A stretch of 64,000 nucleotides of DNA from Clonostachys chloroleuca (GCA_037952775.1 JBANAY010000003.1:28520001-28584000); one strand, 5' to 3'. Counted from the stretch's first letter, positions 11,035 to 22,522 are shown. Numbers and translations: made by a program. The notes: a model not told the origin generated them from the sequence alone.

Positions 11035-11504
11035 TGCTTGAACCCGGCAGCTAAGGCTACACGATGAGATTAGAGATAGATGAATTAATTCAGGGCATCA
11101 TGTGTGAATGTTAAAGGTCTTAACCTTGCACGGTACTGTATAAGAGATTTTTCTGCTTGTAATTAGAACACTTTTGCTGCTCCAGCTCCGATAGACAGCT
11201 TCTCGGGGGCGTTCTGTGCTGAGTTGAAGAGCATGACTGTGAGAATCACGCACATCTCGTCGGTCATCAATGATGCGAAACCAATATTCACCTGTTACTA
11301 AATTACTCTCTACTGAGCATCGAGGAAAGCATAACGGGTCGCAAGAGACTGAACACCTACACTTCTCAAACAAGCCCTATGTCAGAAATTAATCAAGAAG
11401 GCCAAATCCGGCGGTGAAAAATCTTAGTAGTACATTACAGCCGGGAATTGTGGAAGCTAGGCACGAAGCAAAATCATCATGTTCTATACAGTACTGACAT
11501 GCTT

Positions 11505-11524
11505 GCACTCGGAGTTCCGAGTGC
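11505..11524. promoter_or_regulatory. 20-bp palindromic operator candidate (GCACTCGGA-GT-TCCGAGTGC), copy 2
   Basis: Identical over all 20 bases to the copy at 9434-9453, 122 bp before the ATG of the reductase at 11646 and about 43 bp upstream of a TATAAATA box. The same spacing to the start codon in both promoters favours a shared regulator. Confidence 0.65.
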
Positions 11525-11566
11525 CCCTCGTGTTTTTAACCAGCTCATGGAAGCGAGAATAATGGA

Positions 11567-11574
11567 TATAAATA
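11567..11574 (+). promoter_or_regulatory. TATA box candidate of the reductase gene
   Basis: TATAAATA lies 72 bp before the ATG at 11646 and downstream of the palindromic operator candidate. Confidence 0.5.
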
Positions 11575-11645
11575 CCAAGAGCTTTCATGTCTTATAGACC
11601 AGTTCTCTGATCATACACACAATTTATCAATAGCACGCTCTTTCC

Positions 11646-12638
11646 ATGGCTCGACTTCTGATCTACGGCGCCACCGGATACACAGGTCGGCTTGCCAGCG
11701 AACATGCCCAGCGTCTAGGCCTTGACTTCCTCGTCGCCGGGAGATCTGAAAGCAAAACCAGTGAACTCGCAATTGAACTTGGGGTGGGTTTACGCATATT
11801 TGGTTTGGAGTCACCTGACAATATTGATGAAGCGCTACTTGGCTCTTTGGTCTTGCTCAACTGCGCAGGGCCGTTCATTCGAACTGCTAAGCCGCTCATT
11901 GAGGCATGCATCCGAAACCAGGTCCACTATCTCGATATGGCCGCGGAACTGGATAGCTACCACCTCTCTGCCGAGAGCGACCCTCGCGCGAAAGAAGCAA
12001 ATATCATGCTCATGCCTGGCTGTGGCGGTGGCATAGCCATGTTGAGCTGTCTAGTCTACTATGTCCTTGGACACGTCAAGAACCCCCATCGTGTTGACAT
12101 ATCTCTGCATATTTCGGGACCCATGTCCAGAGGATCCGAGATGAGCGCAGCAGAGAACATCACAAATGCATGCTTGGAATTAGTCAAGGGTGATCTGGTA
12201 GCTCTTGAGGACCCAGCGACGAAAACAAAGCAATTCGACTTCGACAATGGCAATGGGCCCGTGGATTGTGTACCCATCACCTTGCCAAATCTAATCACAT
12301 TGGCCAGAACGACCAACATCAGGGATATCAGGACGTTCATCTATGCAGAGGCAGCGCTCCTTCCCCGGGACGTCACAGCTTTACCGACTGGTCCGACTAA
12401 GGAGGAAAGGGATTTGCATCCTTACCAAGTCTCAGTGCTTGTTACAGAGACTGATGGAACCGTGAAGAAGGGGATTTTGCACTGTGCCAACGGGTACACA
12501 TTTACTTCGCAAGCATCGGCTGAGGCTTCCAGGCGTGTGCTAGAAGGCCAAGTCGCGCCGGGCTTTCAGACACCGGAAGTTTTGTTCGGCTATCGATTCG
12601 TTGAAGATGTTCCTGGTTCAGTTCTGAAGCTTGTGTAA
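11646..12638 (+). CDS. Saccharopine dehydrogenase-like / trans-acting enoyl reductase-like oxidoreductase
   Basis: Complete single-exon gene of 330 aa. The N-terminal Rossmann fold starts MARLLIYGATGYTG, with the GxxGxxG nucleotide-binding loop at residues 8-14, followed by VAGRS at the end of strand 2 and NCAGPF, typical of the saccharopine dehydrogenase NADP-binding family. Members near this length often act as stand-alone reductases, including trans-acting enoyl reductases of lipid or polyketide pathways; lysine biosynthesis is unlikely. There is no N-terminal signal. The substrate is unknown. The gene lies just downstream of the dual zinc-finger regulator, in the same direction, and shares its 20-bp promoter palindrome, so it is the best candidate target of that regulator. 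Confidence 0.85.
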   Translation: MARLLIYGATGYTGRLASEHAQRLGLDFLVAGRSESKTSELAIELGVGLRIFGLESPDNIDEALLGSLVLLNCAGPFIRTAKPLIEACIRNQVHYLDMAAELDSYHLSAESDPRAKEANIMLMPGCGGGIAMLSCLVYYVLGHVKNPHRVDISLHISGPMSRGSEMSAAENITNACLELVKGDLVALEDPATKTKQFDFDNGNGPVDCVPITLPNLITLARTTNIRDIRTFIYAEAALLPRDVTALPTGPTKEERDLHPYQVSVLVTETDGTVKKGILHCANGYTFTSQASAEASRRVLEGQVAPGFQTPEVLFGYRFVEDVPGSVLKLV

Positions 12639-13190
12639 ACTCTAGGAGCATGAAGGGTTAGAATAGGTGATGTAACTTTTCAGGGAACTCAAACCACAGG
12701 TTTTCTGAATATATGATATGAAGTTAGTTATTTGGAATCAAGGCTACTATTCAAATCAATGCTTCTTAACTCAAACCGCTGTATCGTAAGCGATGACGAC
12801 CTGCTACAACTACCTACAGGAAGATGAGTGGACAAGGGTCATTGGCGAACAAAAAATAGTTGGACTTCATTTACCCCACATTGATGAAGCATTCGTGGCC
12901 AAGGCTGACTTGAGGAATTTGCACTTTCTTGTGATTGGGTCTTTCGGCGTTGATGGATGCCTAAATACAACTTTATGATGGCTGACACCATCCGTTCCAT
13001 CCCGTCCTACCAAGCAATGCTTATACACAGGCGGCACCCCGAAAGGTACCATTTCATACTATTTTCAACCGCCTGGTAATTTCACTACATGGAGTAGCCT
13101 GATCGCAAGCGATACTAGAACGACATAGCTCTGTTTCCGATTTGCTTCCAGCCATCAACACTCCCAAACGCCCAGCCTCGACCTCGGAAT
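12639..13190. other. Intergenic region
   Basis: Nothing convincing was seen; open frames of about 60 codons lack features. Confidence 0.4.
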
Positions 13191-15660
13191 ATGGCCTCTC
13201 AAGCAAGTACTGATCAGTTTCTCTGCGAAGACTGTCAAGGTATTCGCTTAGATGACACTTGATGGCTTTGCTGGCGAGTCAGAAGACGGCTATCCAGTGC
13301 TTAAGTTCGAGTCGGGTAGAGAGCCTAAAAGAGTCGAAGTGGCATATTATGAAGATCTGCTCCCAGATCTCCCGGAGCTTCTAAAATCCCACCAGGACAC
13401 GCAGTGCGCATTTTGTCGCTACCTCCGAGAAGCAATTCTTCGCGCCAACATCGAGGAGGAATCACAAGAGGTTTCAATAAGCGTACAATACCGGTGGTTT
13501 ATAGACCGGGAGCGCATCGAGGTAATTGGCGAAGATGAGGATGAAGAGAATCTGTTATGTATGGGTGTAACTTTGACAGGCGCCCAAAACTCCTGGCAGA
13601 AATATCTTTTCTTCAAGGTCGAGTCAAATGAAGGTGTGACATGACTTCTCTTGCTAAAATATACGTGGATACTCACCCCACCGCTTACAGTCGACGTTGC
13701 CAGCTGGCTGGGAATACACCGCTGCCCAGAACCTGAAGGCTGGTGCCCCGAGAATATTGAATGGGTTTAAGACCTGCTGGAGACTACGAGTAACGTGGGT
13801 CCGTCGGCAACCCCAAGAGGTCTTCCAACCCGGTTGATTGACGTAGGAGAGACCTGGACGTGCAGTCCTCGGATAGTGCATACCGCAGATCTAGGAAAAC
13901 AGCATGTCAGATATTGCGCTCTCAGCTATTGCTGGGGGAGTGCAAAAGATGCTGAGACGCAGCTCAAGACGACGAAGGAGTCGATACCGGAATTTCGCCG
14001 TGGCATCCCAGAGTCGAGGATGACACAGGTTATGAAAGATACGATGAAAGTTTGTCGAACCTTGAAAGTTCGATACATGTGGATTGATGCTCTTTGCATA
14101 ATCCAGGGCGACAAAGACGACTGGGAAAGAGAGAGCGCCCAGATGAGCATTGTGTATGGCAACGCCTATTTGACACTCTGTGCTCTCTCTTCCAGTTCTA
14201 CTCACCAGACCTTTCTGGGCCGGGATTCTCACATCTTAGAGTTGGACTTTGAGTCTAAAATCGAGACATCAATACACGGCAGATTTCAGCTGAGTTTGCG
14301 CAGACATATCGTCAAAGAGATGGATCGTGACTATTCTCCCTCTGATCCTGTAGTTGATCTAGAATGCGTCTGGTCTGAACGAGGTTGGACATTCCAAGAG
14401 AACATTTTGGCTCCCCGGAAACTGCTTTTTGGGGGGTCAATGTTATACATTCAGCACGGGCTATGCATCTACCGGGAGGATGGGGCAATTATGCCGAACT
14501 GGGACCCTAACACTCTTTCGCATCTAGTGACCAGCAACAACCCAGAGTCTTCTTATCGGGCGTGGAACGAATTGCTTCATCGGTATGGCATGCGCGAGTT
14601 CACGAACCAAGCAGATGTTCTGCCTGCGATATCAGGCCTTGCGAGGGTATTTGGCAGAGCAAGACAAGACACCTATCTGGCCGGACTATGGAGAAAAGAT
14701 ATTTTGAGGGATGTGTTATGGTTTACACCGAGGAAGGAAATGGATAAAGCGGCCGTTTTACGAAAGTTGGCTTCCCCGGAAATTTACATTGCTCCATCAT
14801 GGAGTAATTTACGCAGTCGATCGCCCACGGCAACAGGGATAGGAGGGTGGAATTTTCCCTATCAAGACACCCACGTCATCAGCGAGGTAGCAAATTTGGA
14901 GGCCTCGACATGTCCCGATGGTTTGGATCCATATGGAAGGATAAAATCCGGAGCACTGCGGATGTTTGCACGGCTGAAACGCGTAGTCGAGTATAGGTTT
15001 CTCTTATCACCACATAATGGTCAAATGTGGATTATATATGACGACGAAGCTTATTGCGCGACCTGCACTCTCGACTATCAAGGCCAGAGTCCTGTCTTAC
15101 AGGCGATGGAACGGCCTTGCTGCTCTTGTCGAGCACATGCTGTGACAATCAAAAGCCCTATCGGTTTCTTTATCTCAACAAGACAGAAGTGGTATCAAAA
15201 TTGGCGAATGCTGGCTATTCTGACACTTATGACGGCTGTCTTGGCTGTCTTGGCAGAGAACAAAGGGATAGCATTGGATTGCATGACATCCTTGACGAAT
15301 CCGACAGCTGTTTGACGAAGTATCAAGGGACCAACCCTATCACGTGTAAGTAAAAGACGACGCCTTTATAAAGATGCTAACAGAGAGCTGACCTCAATAG
15401 GCGAATGCCGCAAGTTTAACCATCATGCCTGTCGCAAGACTCACGATCAGTGCCGCGCCTGTCATCACTGCAAGCGCTGCTGCACCCATCCAAGACGAGG
15501 GGCCAACGCTCATGCATGGGGTCTGATTGTTCATTCAACTGGCAAACCAGGGCAGTTCTATCGAGTAGGCGCATTTACATCGCGGGCTTTGGGACCGAAC
15601 AGCGTCAGCGGGACAAATGCATTTCAAAGGCTGCCGTTTGAGGAAGTCGAGATCATCTGA
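13191..15660 (+). pseudogene. HET-domain (heterokaryon incompatibility) gene, at least three disabling lesions
   Basis: The start ATG is at 13191 (MASQASTDQFLCEDCQ). An extra base near 13256-13261 shifts the frame; the next segment continues to an intron at 13634-13690 (GTGTGA...TTACAG). An in-frame TAA at 13768-13770 then interrupts a Trp-Val-x-Asp-Leu context. The HET domain follows (about 13.9-14.45 kb), with CALSYCWG, MWIDALCI and ERGWTFQE, all hallmark motifs. Near 15100 the frame shifts again (after PVLQA), then an intron at 15346-15400 joins a Cys-rich segment (CRKFNHHAC, CRACHHCKRCC) and the usual C-terminal block GQFYRVGAF, ending at 15660. An intact family member would be a cytosolic trigger of incompatibility cell death. 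This copy is very probably inactive. The TAA is explained by one C-to-T change in a CpA context, as RIP would make. Confidence 0.8.
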
Positions 15661-16168
15661 TGATACTTTTAATTACTCATGTTCAAGGTAACTAAATTGT
15701 TACACACCTAAATCAATACATACAGCAGCTTACAGGAAATGCTTTATGCAGGAATATTCACAAGGTGCCACAGCTGGAGGACAGCCGGATCATCAACTCT
15801 TTTCCACGCCCGAATGGCGATCCGAGATCCACTCCACGTGCCTCACTTCATGGCGTTGGATGGCTCGATGCGAGAAAACGGTCAAGGCTGAGAATGCCTC
15901 AGCTGAGGGCTAGTCAAACAACTGACTGCACCACACCCAATGGAGAATTAAATTGTGCCCACAACTGCATCGTATCGTGACCTCTAATTTGCTTGGCATT
16001 AATGATGAGAGCCGTATCTCAAAGGTTATAAACCTGACCAAGGTAAGCTTAAAGCTATTTGCTTATCTAGTGTGATTCCTCATCTACAATCAAACTCCCA
16101 TCCACACTATCCTTTTGCTGCCGTGGGCAAGATGAAGAGCTCGCTCATATCCTCCGTTCCCATCAATC
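15661..16168. other. Intergenic region
   Basis: No gene with support. It contains the promoter of the membrane-protein gene at 16169. Confidence 0.4.
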
Positions 16169-16929
16169 ATGACTTCCCTACAGGACCCCTCGATGGCAGG
16201 TTCGGCAGTCCTCGCACCGCACCAGTTCTCATATATGAAGCTGCAGTGTACGGCTGGCTTTGTGCTAACTGGCCTCCTTGGAGCTGCGGCACTCGCTTTG
16301 GCATTTGTCTCGCTCTTCTCTGGCAAGAAACAACCTGAAGAAATCGCCCAAGTTGCTGCGGTTCGTCGAGCGGCCCTCATATCGCTAATCTTGAGGACTC
16401 AAGTTGCTAACACCCGTTAATCACGATAGCAAGGTGTTTTGGTTCCTTTGCTTTTCGTCATGGCTGTTTTGATGCAGACGATCCAGCACGATGCCACAGC
16501 CAAGGCGAAGCGAATCATTCTTGCTGGGATCGTAGTAAATTCAGGCTTTATGTTTGTTTCGTATGTGCACATCATGCCGGATATATCTCATCAAGCATAT
16601 AACTAACACTGGAAATAGTGGCGTTTTTGGCGTGGTAAACGGCGTCATGACAACATATGGAGATAGTGAAAAGAAGTCTGCTGGCGTAAAGCTGGGCAAT
16701 ATTGCACTGCTCGTGCTGGGTGTGTAAGTGTGGATATCTCGTGCTGATTATGGGGCCCCTTGCATAGCTACAAGAACTGATAGCTCTATGAACTAGTCTG
16801 AGCGGCGTTGTTCTACACTATGGAATTCGAGAACTTACTCAAGCGCTGAGCAGCAAATTGGAAGACCCTACCATCGAACGTGCCACCTTGAGCGAGGCCC
16901 AAGATAAAAATCCTGTTGGTCCAAATTAA
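16169..16929 (+). CDS. Four-pass membrane protein of unknown function, four exons
   Basis: Predicted exons 16169-16360, 16430-16560, 16619-16723 and 16797-16929 give 186 aa. Each joint keeps the frame. Hydrophobic segments: FVLTGLLGAAALALAFVSLF (exon 1), VLVPLLFVMAVLM and ILAGIVVNSGFMFVSGVFGVV (exons 2-3), and IALLVLGVLSGVVLHYGI (exons 3-4), suggesting four membrane passes with a short polar C-terminal tail. Intron donors are GTTCGT (weak), GTATGT and GTAAGT; acceptors end TAG. No family is recognised and no enzyme motif is present. The weak first donor is the main uncertainty; splicing there is supported because the next in-frame exon starts exactly in phase. Confidence 0.65.
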
Positions 16930-19685
16930 TTCCACAACAAGTTTACTGAGAAGACTTGGGAGTATAGGGCGGTCGATGGGTGGAATAAGAACGACTCTAC
17001 TTTGATATCGGATACCCTTTACCCAGGTGCTTGGATCTCTCTATTTTTTTCTTGGACCCTAGTACATGATTCATATTCACATCGTTGATATTGGGGGTAC
17101 ATAACCGCATATTAAGAACTAAAATCCCAGCTAAAGTGGCCTCAACATGATTGGCGACATGTTCTTTGGTGCTGATGTGTGTCCCTCGAAGCTCTAAGCC
17201 TCAGTTACTTACGCAGACTGGGGAAAGCTACTGTGTGAAGTAATGGATGCTGTCACTGAGCTGGCAATTTGTGAAGCAGTACCTAGTTCATATCATCTAA
17301 GATGCGCCTGATAGAGATGTGTTCTTAACCAGTTGGAATTAAGAGATTGGGCTTGCATAAAATGACTATTGTTTCACTAATATTCACGTGAGGTAAGAAG
17401 GTTGGTCAGCCGCGCCAAGTATGCCTTATGTACTTCCATTCTGTCGGCGAGGAGTTGTGTGCACTTACTTCTATTTGAAGGCTGCATGGTACCAGTGTGG
17501 ATGACGAGGATGACATGGATGCGTGTCGATTGTCATCACCAGCAAACTCTCTACGATCACAAGATCATTGGAATTTGTTTCCCAATAAGGCATAGGCCGT
17601 AGGTTCTGCAAATCTGAAAATTTTAAGTTCAGGAATAGACTTTCAGCTGTTCCAAGGGTGATGTTCAAGGGTGCCCAACGTTACAGTCTAGTTGCGCATG
17701 AAACTGCTGACATTTTCCCTGTCGGCGCCTAAACCTCCTCTCAGCCAAATTGAAGCCGAACAGCGCTGAATTCAGTCCATGGAGACCTACCATGGCATTG
17801 ACCCTCTTCTTGTCGCATTTTAATGGGTAGTCGCACAGATGAGTGAGCAAGGAATAACTCAGTGCTGACTATAGAGAAAGGAAAAACAGAATTGTGCAAC
17901 AGCGTTCTAGTAAAGTCAGAAACACGTCTGGAACTTGTACGCGCAAGTCTTGGTAAGGGTAACCATTACCCAGCTGATTGTCTTGTACTCAGGTCGCCGT
18001 TCGCAGCAGTACGCCTTGTTCTGTTACTCATACCAATGCGCCCGGTAAATGGTTGGAGAGCATAGCAGAATCCCAGGTGCCTTGCTGATGACGAGGCGAC
18101 CCCTTTTATTGTCAAGGCAGCAACATAATATCAATTCAGTATTCAGGAGATTTCATTCCGCATAACTTTTCAAAGATGGTTGACTGGAGTTCATTTTTGC
18201 CACCACCCACTTTCAGGTCAGCTAGATGAACGTGGCGCAGTATAAAGGCGAACAGTAGTAGGTGGTTTCTTGGCGAATCGCAAGAATTACCGAATTCTTC
18301 GTCTTTCCTATGCGAGATTTGATGTGAACAACTGTGAAAAAAGGAGGCGACACAACATGGGAGCATAGCCAGATGATCTGCACCCGCATGGCAGTACGAG
18401 ATTGTGATTGGACAGGCCCTCAAGGATCCTCCCAGGAAACTTCGCCATGTAGCACCTAATACGCAACCGTAACTGCCATCAAACTGAGGCTGTGGGTATT
18501 ATTGTGTTCCATAGCAATGGTGAGCCAACCACGGGTGTGGGGTGCTGGTCGAGGCGAGGACGTCTGAGCCTCAGCTACGACTCAACATCCGCGTCACAGC
18601 TCATTCTGGGGCAGCCTCACACGACATTGGCATTCAAATATAGCCACGTTCGAACCAGATTATTGTCAATCTCACTGGCTGTGCCATGGCTAGTGACTCA
18701 CCGTATGTTGGGGACCTAACACAAAGTGGCTAGCTAGGAGCACCGTAAACAGCAAGATCGTTCGAGCCAACAGGGGACACGACATGAACACAGGGGGGTC
18801 AGCTGTGCCAAACTGGGAACGTACACGAGGCAGTCTGAGTTTGATAGGCCTCGCTGCTTCCATTGATCTAAAACGACCCATTCCTGTAAGCCACAGCGGT
18901 TGGGGCCGTTGTCCCGTCAAGAAGCCCCCTGGTATTTGTAAATATCTGCAGCTAACCATGCTCAGTCACAATAATCAGGAAAACATTTGATTGAGATCGA
19001 GCAATCTGGAGTTAGCCCTACTATGACCGCATTTTGAGCACCCGTACGGTAGCCCTGACTACCCACTCTTGGATAATGGCAGCCAGATTGGGCACCGATG
19101 GGGCAGTCTCTTCAAGCTGATGCCAAGTACCTGATACAATCTTTGACAGGACGGGATTCGGCTGGAACCGGTGTGCAGGGGTGTGCCATCGACTAAATAT
19201 TGGTTACGAATCTCTTTTGATAGGTCAGGGAGGCAATCGTGCTTCAATGCTACGCTAAGTGGGAGCACATATTGTCACAAGACCAAGAAGGCTAGTACAT
19301 AGACAATTTAAATAAGTGAAGCGTGATGAGGTTTGTCTTGCTTTTCATTCGCACGATTGGTGATTAAAGCTCGACTCATCGCAGCCAACATAATGGACCA
19401 ACAGCCTCAAGCAGGCACCCGCCATAGAACTGAGAATACATCTAGGATAATCGCCACATTATATGTGGCTCAATCGAGTGTGGCTAAGCAGTGAAGGTCA
19501 ATGGTATATAGCTCCAGGCACCAGTGTCCTTAGAGCACGTCTTCTCATGAATGACAAAACAATTTGTTCACTTCTTCGTATCACATTTTATTTCCCACCG
19601 ATTCACGCTCATAATATTTTAAAACGTGAAACCTCTTCATATATGTATTACCTCCAAACACGATCATCCTGTCGAACTATTCAAA
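16930..19685. other. 2.7-kb gene-poor tract
   Basis: Only short frames under 95 codons without domain content. No RNA gene or repeat array was noticed. It may hold a decayed element that I cannot recognise. Confidence 0.4.
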
Positions 19686-21980
19686 ATGAGGCTCCTCCAG
19701 CTACCCGAGTGCATCCTGAGCGAGTTTGAGGCCACGGCCGCACCCAAATTCGCGATATTATCGAACGGCCGAGATAACATACATTTAAGAGGCGGGAAAC
19801 GGGACATAACCTCACCGGATTTACGCGAATCTCTCACCAATGGTTGGATTATCAAGGCAGCGGACCACTTGGCTCTGCTGGGGATATATCATGTCTGGGT
19901 AGCTGAAGCTTGTATCGGCTCCGCAGACGAGGAGAGGAACGAGGCCGTTCACGGGCTTCAGCAAAGGTTAGAGAAGGCAGAGGTATGTTTCGTACATCTT
20001 CATGATCTCCCTGTCGGGGCATCATACGATCAAGACGTCTGGGCAAAGTGCACTTTCTGGAAGCAGGCTCGGGCCCTCCCGGATTTGTTAATTCCTTCCC
20101 GTGTGGAGTTTTTCGATCAGGGATGGACCCCGAGGGGATCAAGGGGGTCGACGGAGCTCGCATCTCTGATCTCAGCCATCACAAATATTTCCACTCGAGT
20201 GCTACCTGATGGTAGCACGCTCACGGATTTTGGACTTGGTGTGCGCATTTCTTGGGCTGCGGGCCGAACGGCAAGCCTCGACGAGGACCTGATATATTAC
20301 CTTGCCCCTATCCTGGGTGTTTCTATGCAAACGCGATATGGCGAGGGGCTTGAGCAAGCCTTCCTTAGATTGCAAAGGAAGGTTCTCCGCGACTGTCGAG
20401 ACGGATCCATCTTTGGATGGCTTAGCAGCGACGAAAGGGAAGTGCGAGGAATGTTCTCGAGGTCGCCAAACGAGTTTTCACACTTCTCCGGACCTCACAA
20501 GAAACATCAATGGGAGGGGCCATGGCCTATGTCAAGCAAGATACGGTTCTGCAACAGGGGACTTGAACTACAAGTTCAAACATACAAGCTGGATCCATAT
20601 ATTGTGGTTGATATTGGCTGCTCCGAAGCCAACCTCTCGCAGCTCAGGCACCGCAGGGTCGGTGTTCTGCTACGAAACTGGAGTGGTGTTTATGTTCGAG
20701 CCAAACCAGCGGTACAGTCTGTCGTCTTCAGCACCGCTCCCTTCCAGATGATCGACGTTGCTCAAGACATAGATGTCCGAACGGCAGCCAAGATCCGCTC
20801 TTACTTCGAGTCCAAGGACGCCAGTAGCAGCCTCGTGAGCCTCAGCCAGGTCGAACAACACCTTACTACAACATTAGCCATCAGCACCAGTCCCAGAGAC
20901 ATTCTGGAGGCCGGTGGTATGCCTGGCATATACCCAAATGAGGATACCAGATCCGGAAACGCCACACCGACGTCGGTCCAGCTAAGCCCAGGGGTCAAAA
21001 GGGGCCGCTCAGGTCGGCCAATGTCATCGCCAGGCAGCCGCCAAGAGCAGGCCGGGCCGTCTTCGAGGAGCTACAGGAGGTCGCACTCGGACTCTGAGAG
21101 CAGCGACAGCGACTCCGACGCCAGCAGTGAGTCAGAGTACGACGACTATGACGAGTACGAAGACGAGGTCGTAGATCTGGACCCGAACCATCCGCTACTG
21201 GCTATTAGTTCGAATTTAGTTGACTTGGTATACGGTGAGGGCAAATCATGGATGAGCTCGGCGATATACACCACACCACCTCAGGACAGGCTCCCTCCCA
21301 AGAAGCGATGTAGGACTATCGATGACCAGTTTGCCTTGGTCAAATACGAAGAGGGTGCAGATGATAATATGATTGCTCGCCGATTCGATGGGTTCTACCA
21401 CCTGGCATGCCCTTATTATATCGCCAAGCCCGAGAAATACTATAAGTCTTGCCTTCTTGGCCACTCTCTTCAGTCGATAGAGGATGTTATCGGGCACTTA
21501 ATCCAGCACCACAAGGAGCCGCCGTACTGCCCTATATGCCGCCGGGAATTTGATAGCCCGTGGGTACGTGACCAGCACGTACGTACCAGAACATGTGCGG
21601 TCCAAAATTCCGGCGAGGTGGATGGAGTGAACGAACGGCAACGACGCAAGCTGCGCAAGCGGGATCGGGTGCGCCTGGGCGAGGCAACACGTTGGACGCG
21701 CGTCTGGAATACCGTCTTCCCCGGACTTGCGCCACCAGAGTCACCGTATCTCCATGATGGCGTGGACGTGGCTGTGGCGATGATGCGAGACTACTGGGCG
21801 ACTCGGGGTCCGAAGTTGGCCGAGCAGTACCTGGGCGACAGCACCCAGCTTGACTCACATGACACGCAAACTTTGAATGCTTTCTATAGGTTGGTTCTGG
21901 ATGATTTGCTGGCAAAGGTGTGGGATGATGTTGATTTTCGGACTGGCACTGGGGAAGCAGGCAGCAGCGGGAATGGTTGA
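19686..21980 (+). CDS. HET-E-like domain fused to acidic linker and C2H2-like zinc-finger module
   Basis: Single exon, 764 aa from the ATG at 19686 (MRLLQLPECIL); the frame extends upstream only to a GTG. Residues about 1-290 follow the layout of HET-E-type incompatibility proteins: an opening MRLL, a variable HVWVAEACIG block near residues 69-78, IPSRVEFFDQGW, ISWAAGR, YGEGLEQAFLRLQ and SIFGWLSS. Residues normally conserved in the HET core (WxDxxCID, WTLQE) are replaced, so the fold may be kept but not the usual site. A Ser/Asp/Glu/Tyr-rich linker lies near residues 465-500. Residues about 573-637 form a finger module (ACPYY, C, H, H, YCPIC, H, C), then a WTRVWNTVFPG segment. The same module occurs in the genes at 25.5-27.4 and 30-32 kb. 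The role is unknown; nuclear or signalling action is a guess. Confidence 0.75.
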   Translation: MRLLQLPECILSEFEATAAPKFAILSNGRDNIHLRGGKRDITSPDLRESLTNGWIIKAADHLALLGIYHVWVAEACIGSADEERNEAVHGLQQRLEKAEVCFVHLHDLPVGASYDQDVWAKCTFWKQARALPDLLIPSRVEFFDQGWTPRGSRGSTELASLISAITNISTRVLPDGSTLTDFGLGVRISWAAGRTASLDEDLIYYLAPILGVSMQTRYGEGLEQAFLRLQRKVLRDCRDGSIFGWLSSDEREVRGMFSRSPNEFSHFSGPHKKHQWEGPWPMSSKIRFCNRGLELQVQTYKLDPYIVVDIGCSEANLSQLRHRRVGVLLRNWSGVYVRAKPAVQSVVFSTAPFQMIDVAQDIDVRTAAKIRSYFESKDASSSLVSLSQVEQHLTTTLAISTSPRDILEAGGMPGIYPNEDTRSGNATPTSVQLSPGVKRGRSGRPMSSPGSRQEQAGPSSRSYRRSHSDSESSDSDSDASSESEYDDYDEYEDEVVDLDPNHPLLAISSNLVDLVYGEGKSWMSSAIYTTPPQDRLPPKKRCRTIDDQFALVKYEEGADDNMIARRFDGFYHLACPYYIAKPEKYYKSCLLGHSLQSIEDVIGHLIQHHKEPPYCPICRREFDSPWVRDQHVRTRTCAVQNSGEVDGVNERQRRKLRKRDRVRLGEATRWTRVWNTVFPGLAPPESPYLHDGVDVAVAMMRDYWATRGPKLAEQYLGDSTQLDSHDTQTLNAFYRLVLDDLLAKVWDDVDFRTGTGEAGSSGNG

Positions 21981-22522
21981 TGTTATGAAGGCGATGATGA
22001 TGACGGATAGCTCGGTGGCGTTCAGGGTATAGACAGTTCATTTCCACCTGTAGGAGAGGGCAGATTGTAGACCATCATCCCTTTGTATATCTTACCTATA
22101 GATAATATCATTTTTATATCAAGTCCCACCCCCAGACTGCCAGGATAATTGGTGACATTCGCCCCCGTCCCATCTCGTCTATCAACTCTCAATATGGCTT
22201 ATTCAAGCAAGATGATTACTTGATTAGCGCGGGCCGTCCTGTCAGCGAAGTAAAGCCTCAGCATGGATCGCCCAAAGCTCTAAAATAGTAATAGTAAGAC
22301 GACAGCCTGCCACATTTCATAGGCCAGCCAGCACCGATGGCGTTCAGCCACAAGCAACAGCCTTGCAGTCGTTAATCTCGCAAAAATAAGTTCTGCCCCC
22401 TGAGACCGCCTGTCACTCAGCAAATACCATTGGGCTGGCGATCCCCAAAGTCCATATCATCTCATCTCCGCCGATCCACACCACACAACCACGCGACCAC
22501 CGTCCAGGGTCCCTCCTCCACG
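21981..22522. other. Intergenic region
   Basis: No gene or repeat recognised between the zinc-finger gene and the small membrane protein. Confidence 0.4.

Larger units (their letters stand above)
11035..11645. other. Intergenic region holding the second palindrome
   Basis: No gene was found. It holds the second palindrome (11505-11524) and a TATA-like box (11567-11574) in the order expected of a promoter for the gene at 11646. Confidence 0.5.

Noticed and set aside
15054..15353. Separate 99-codon gene overlapping the HET gene
   Set aside because: It is the continuation of the HET coding sequence after a frame break, shown by the in-phase splice at 15346-15400 to the HET C-terminal block.
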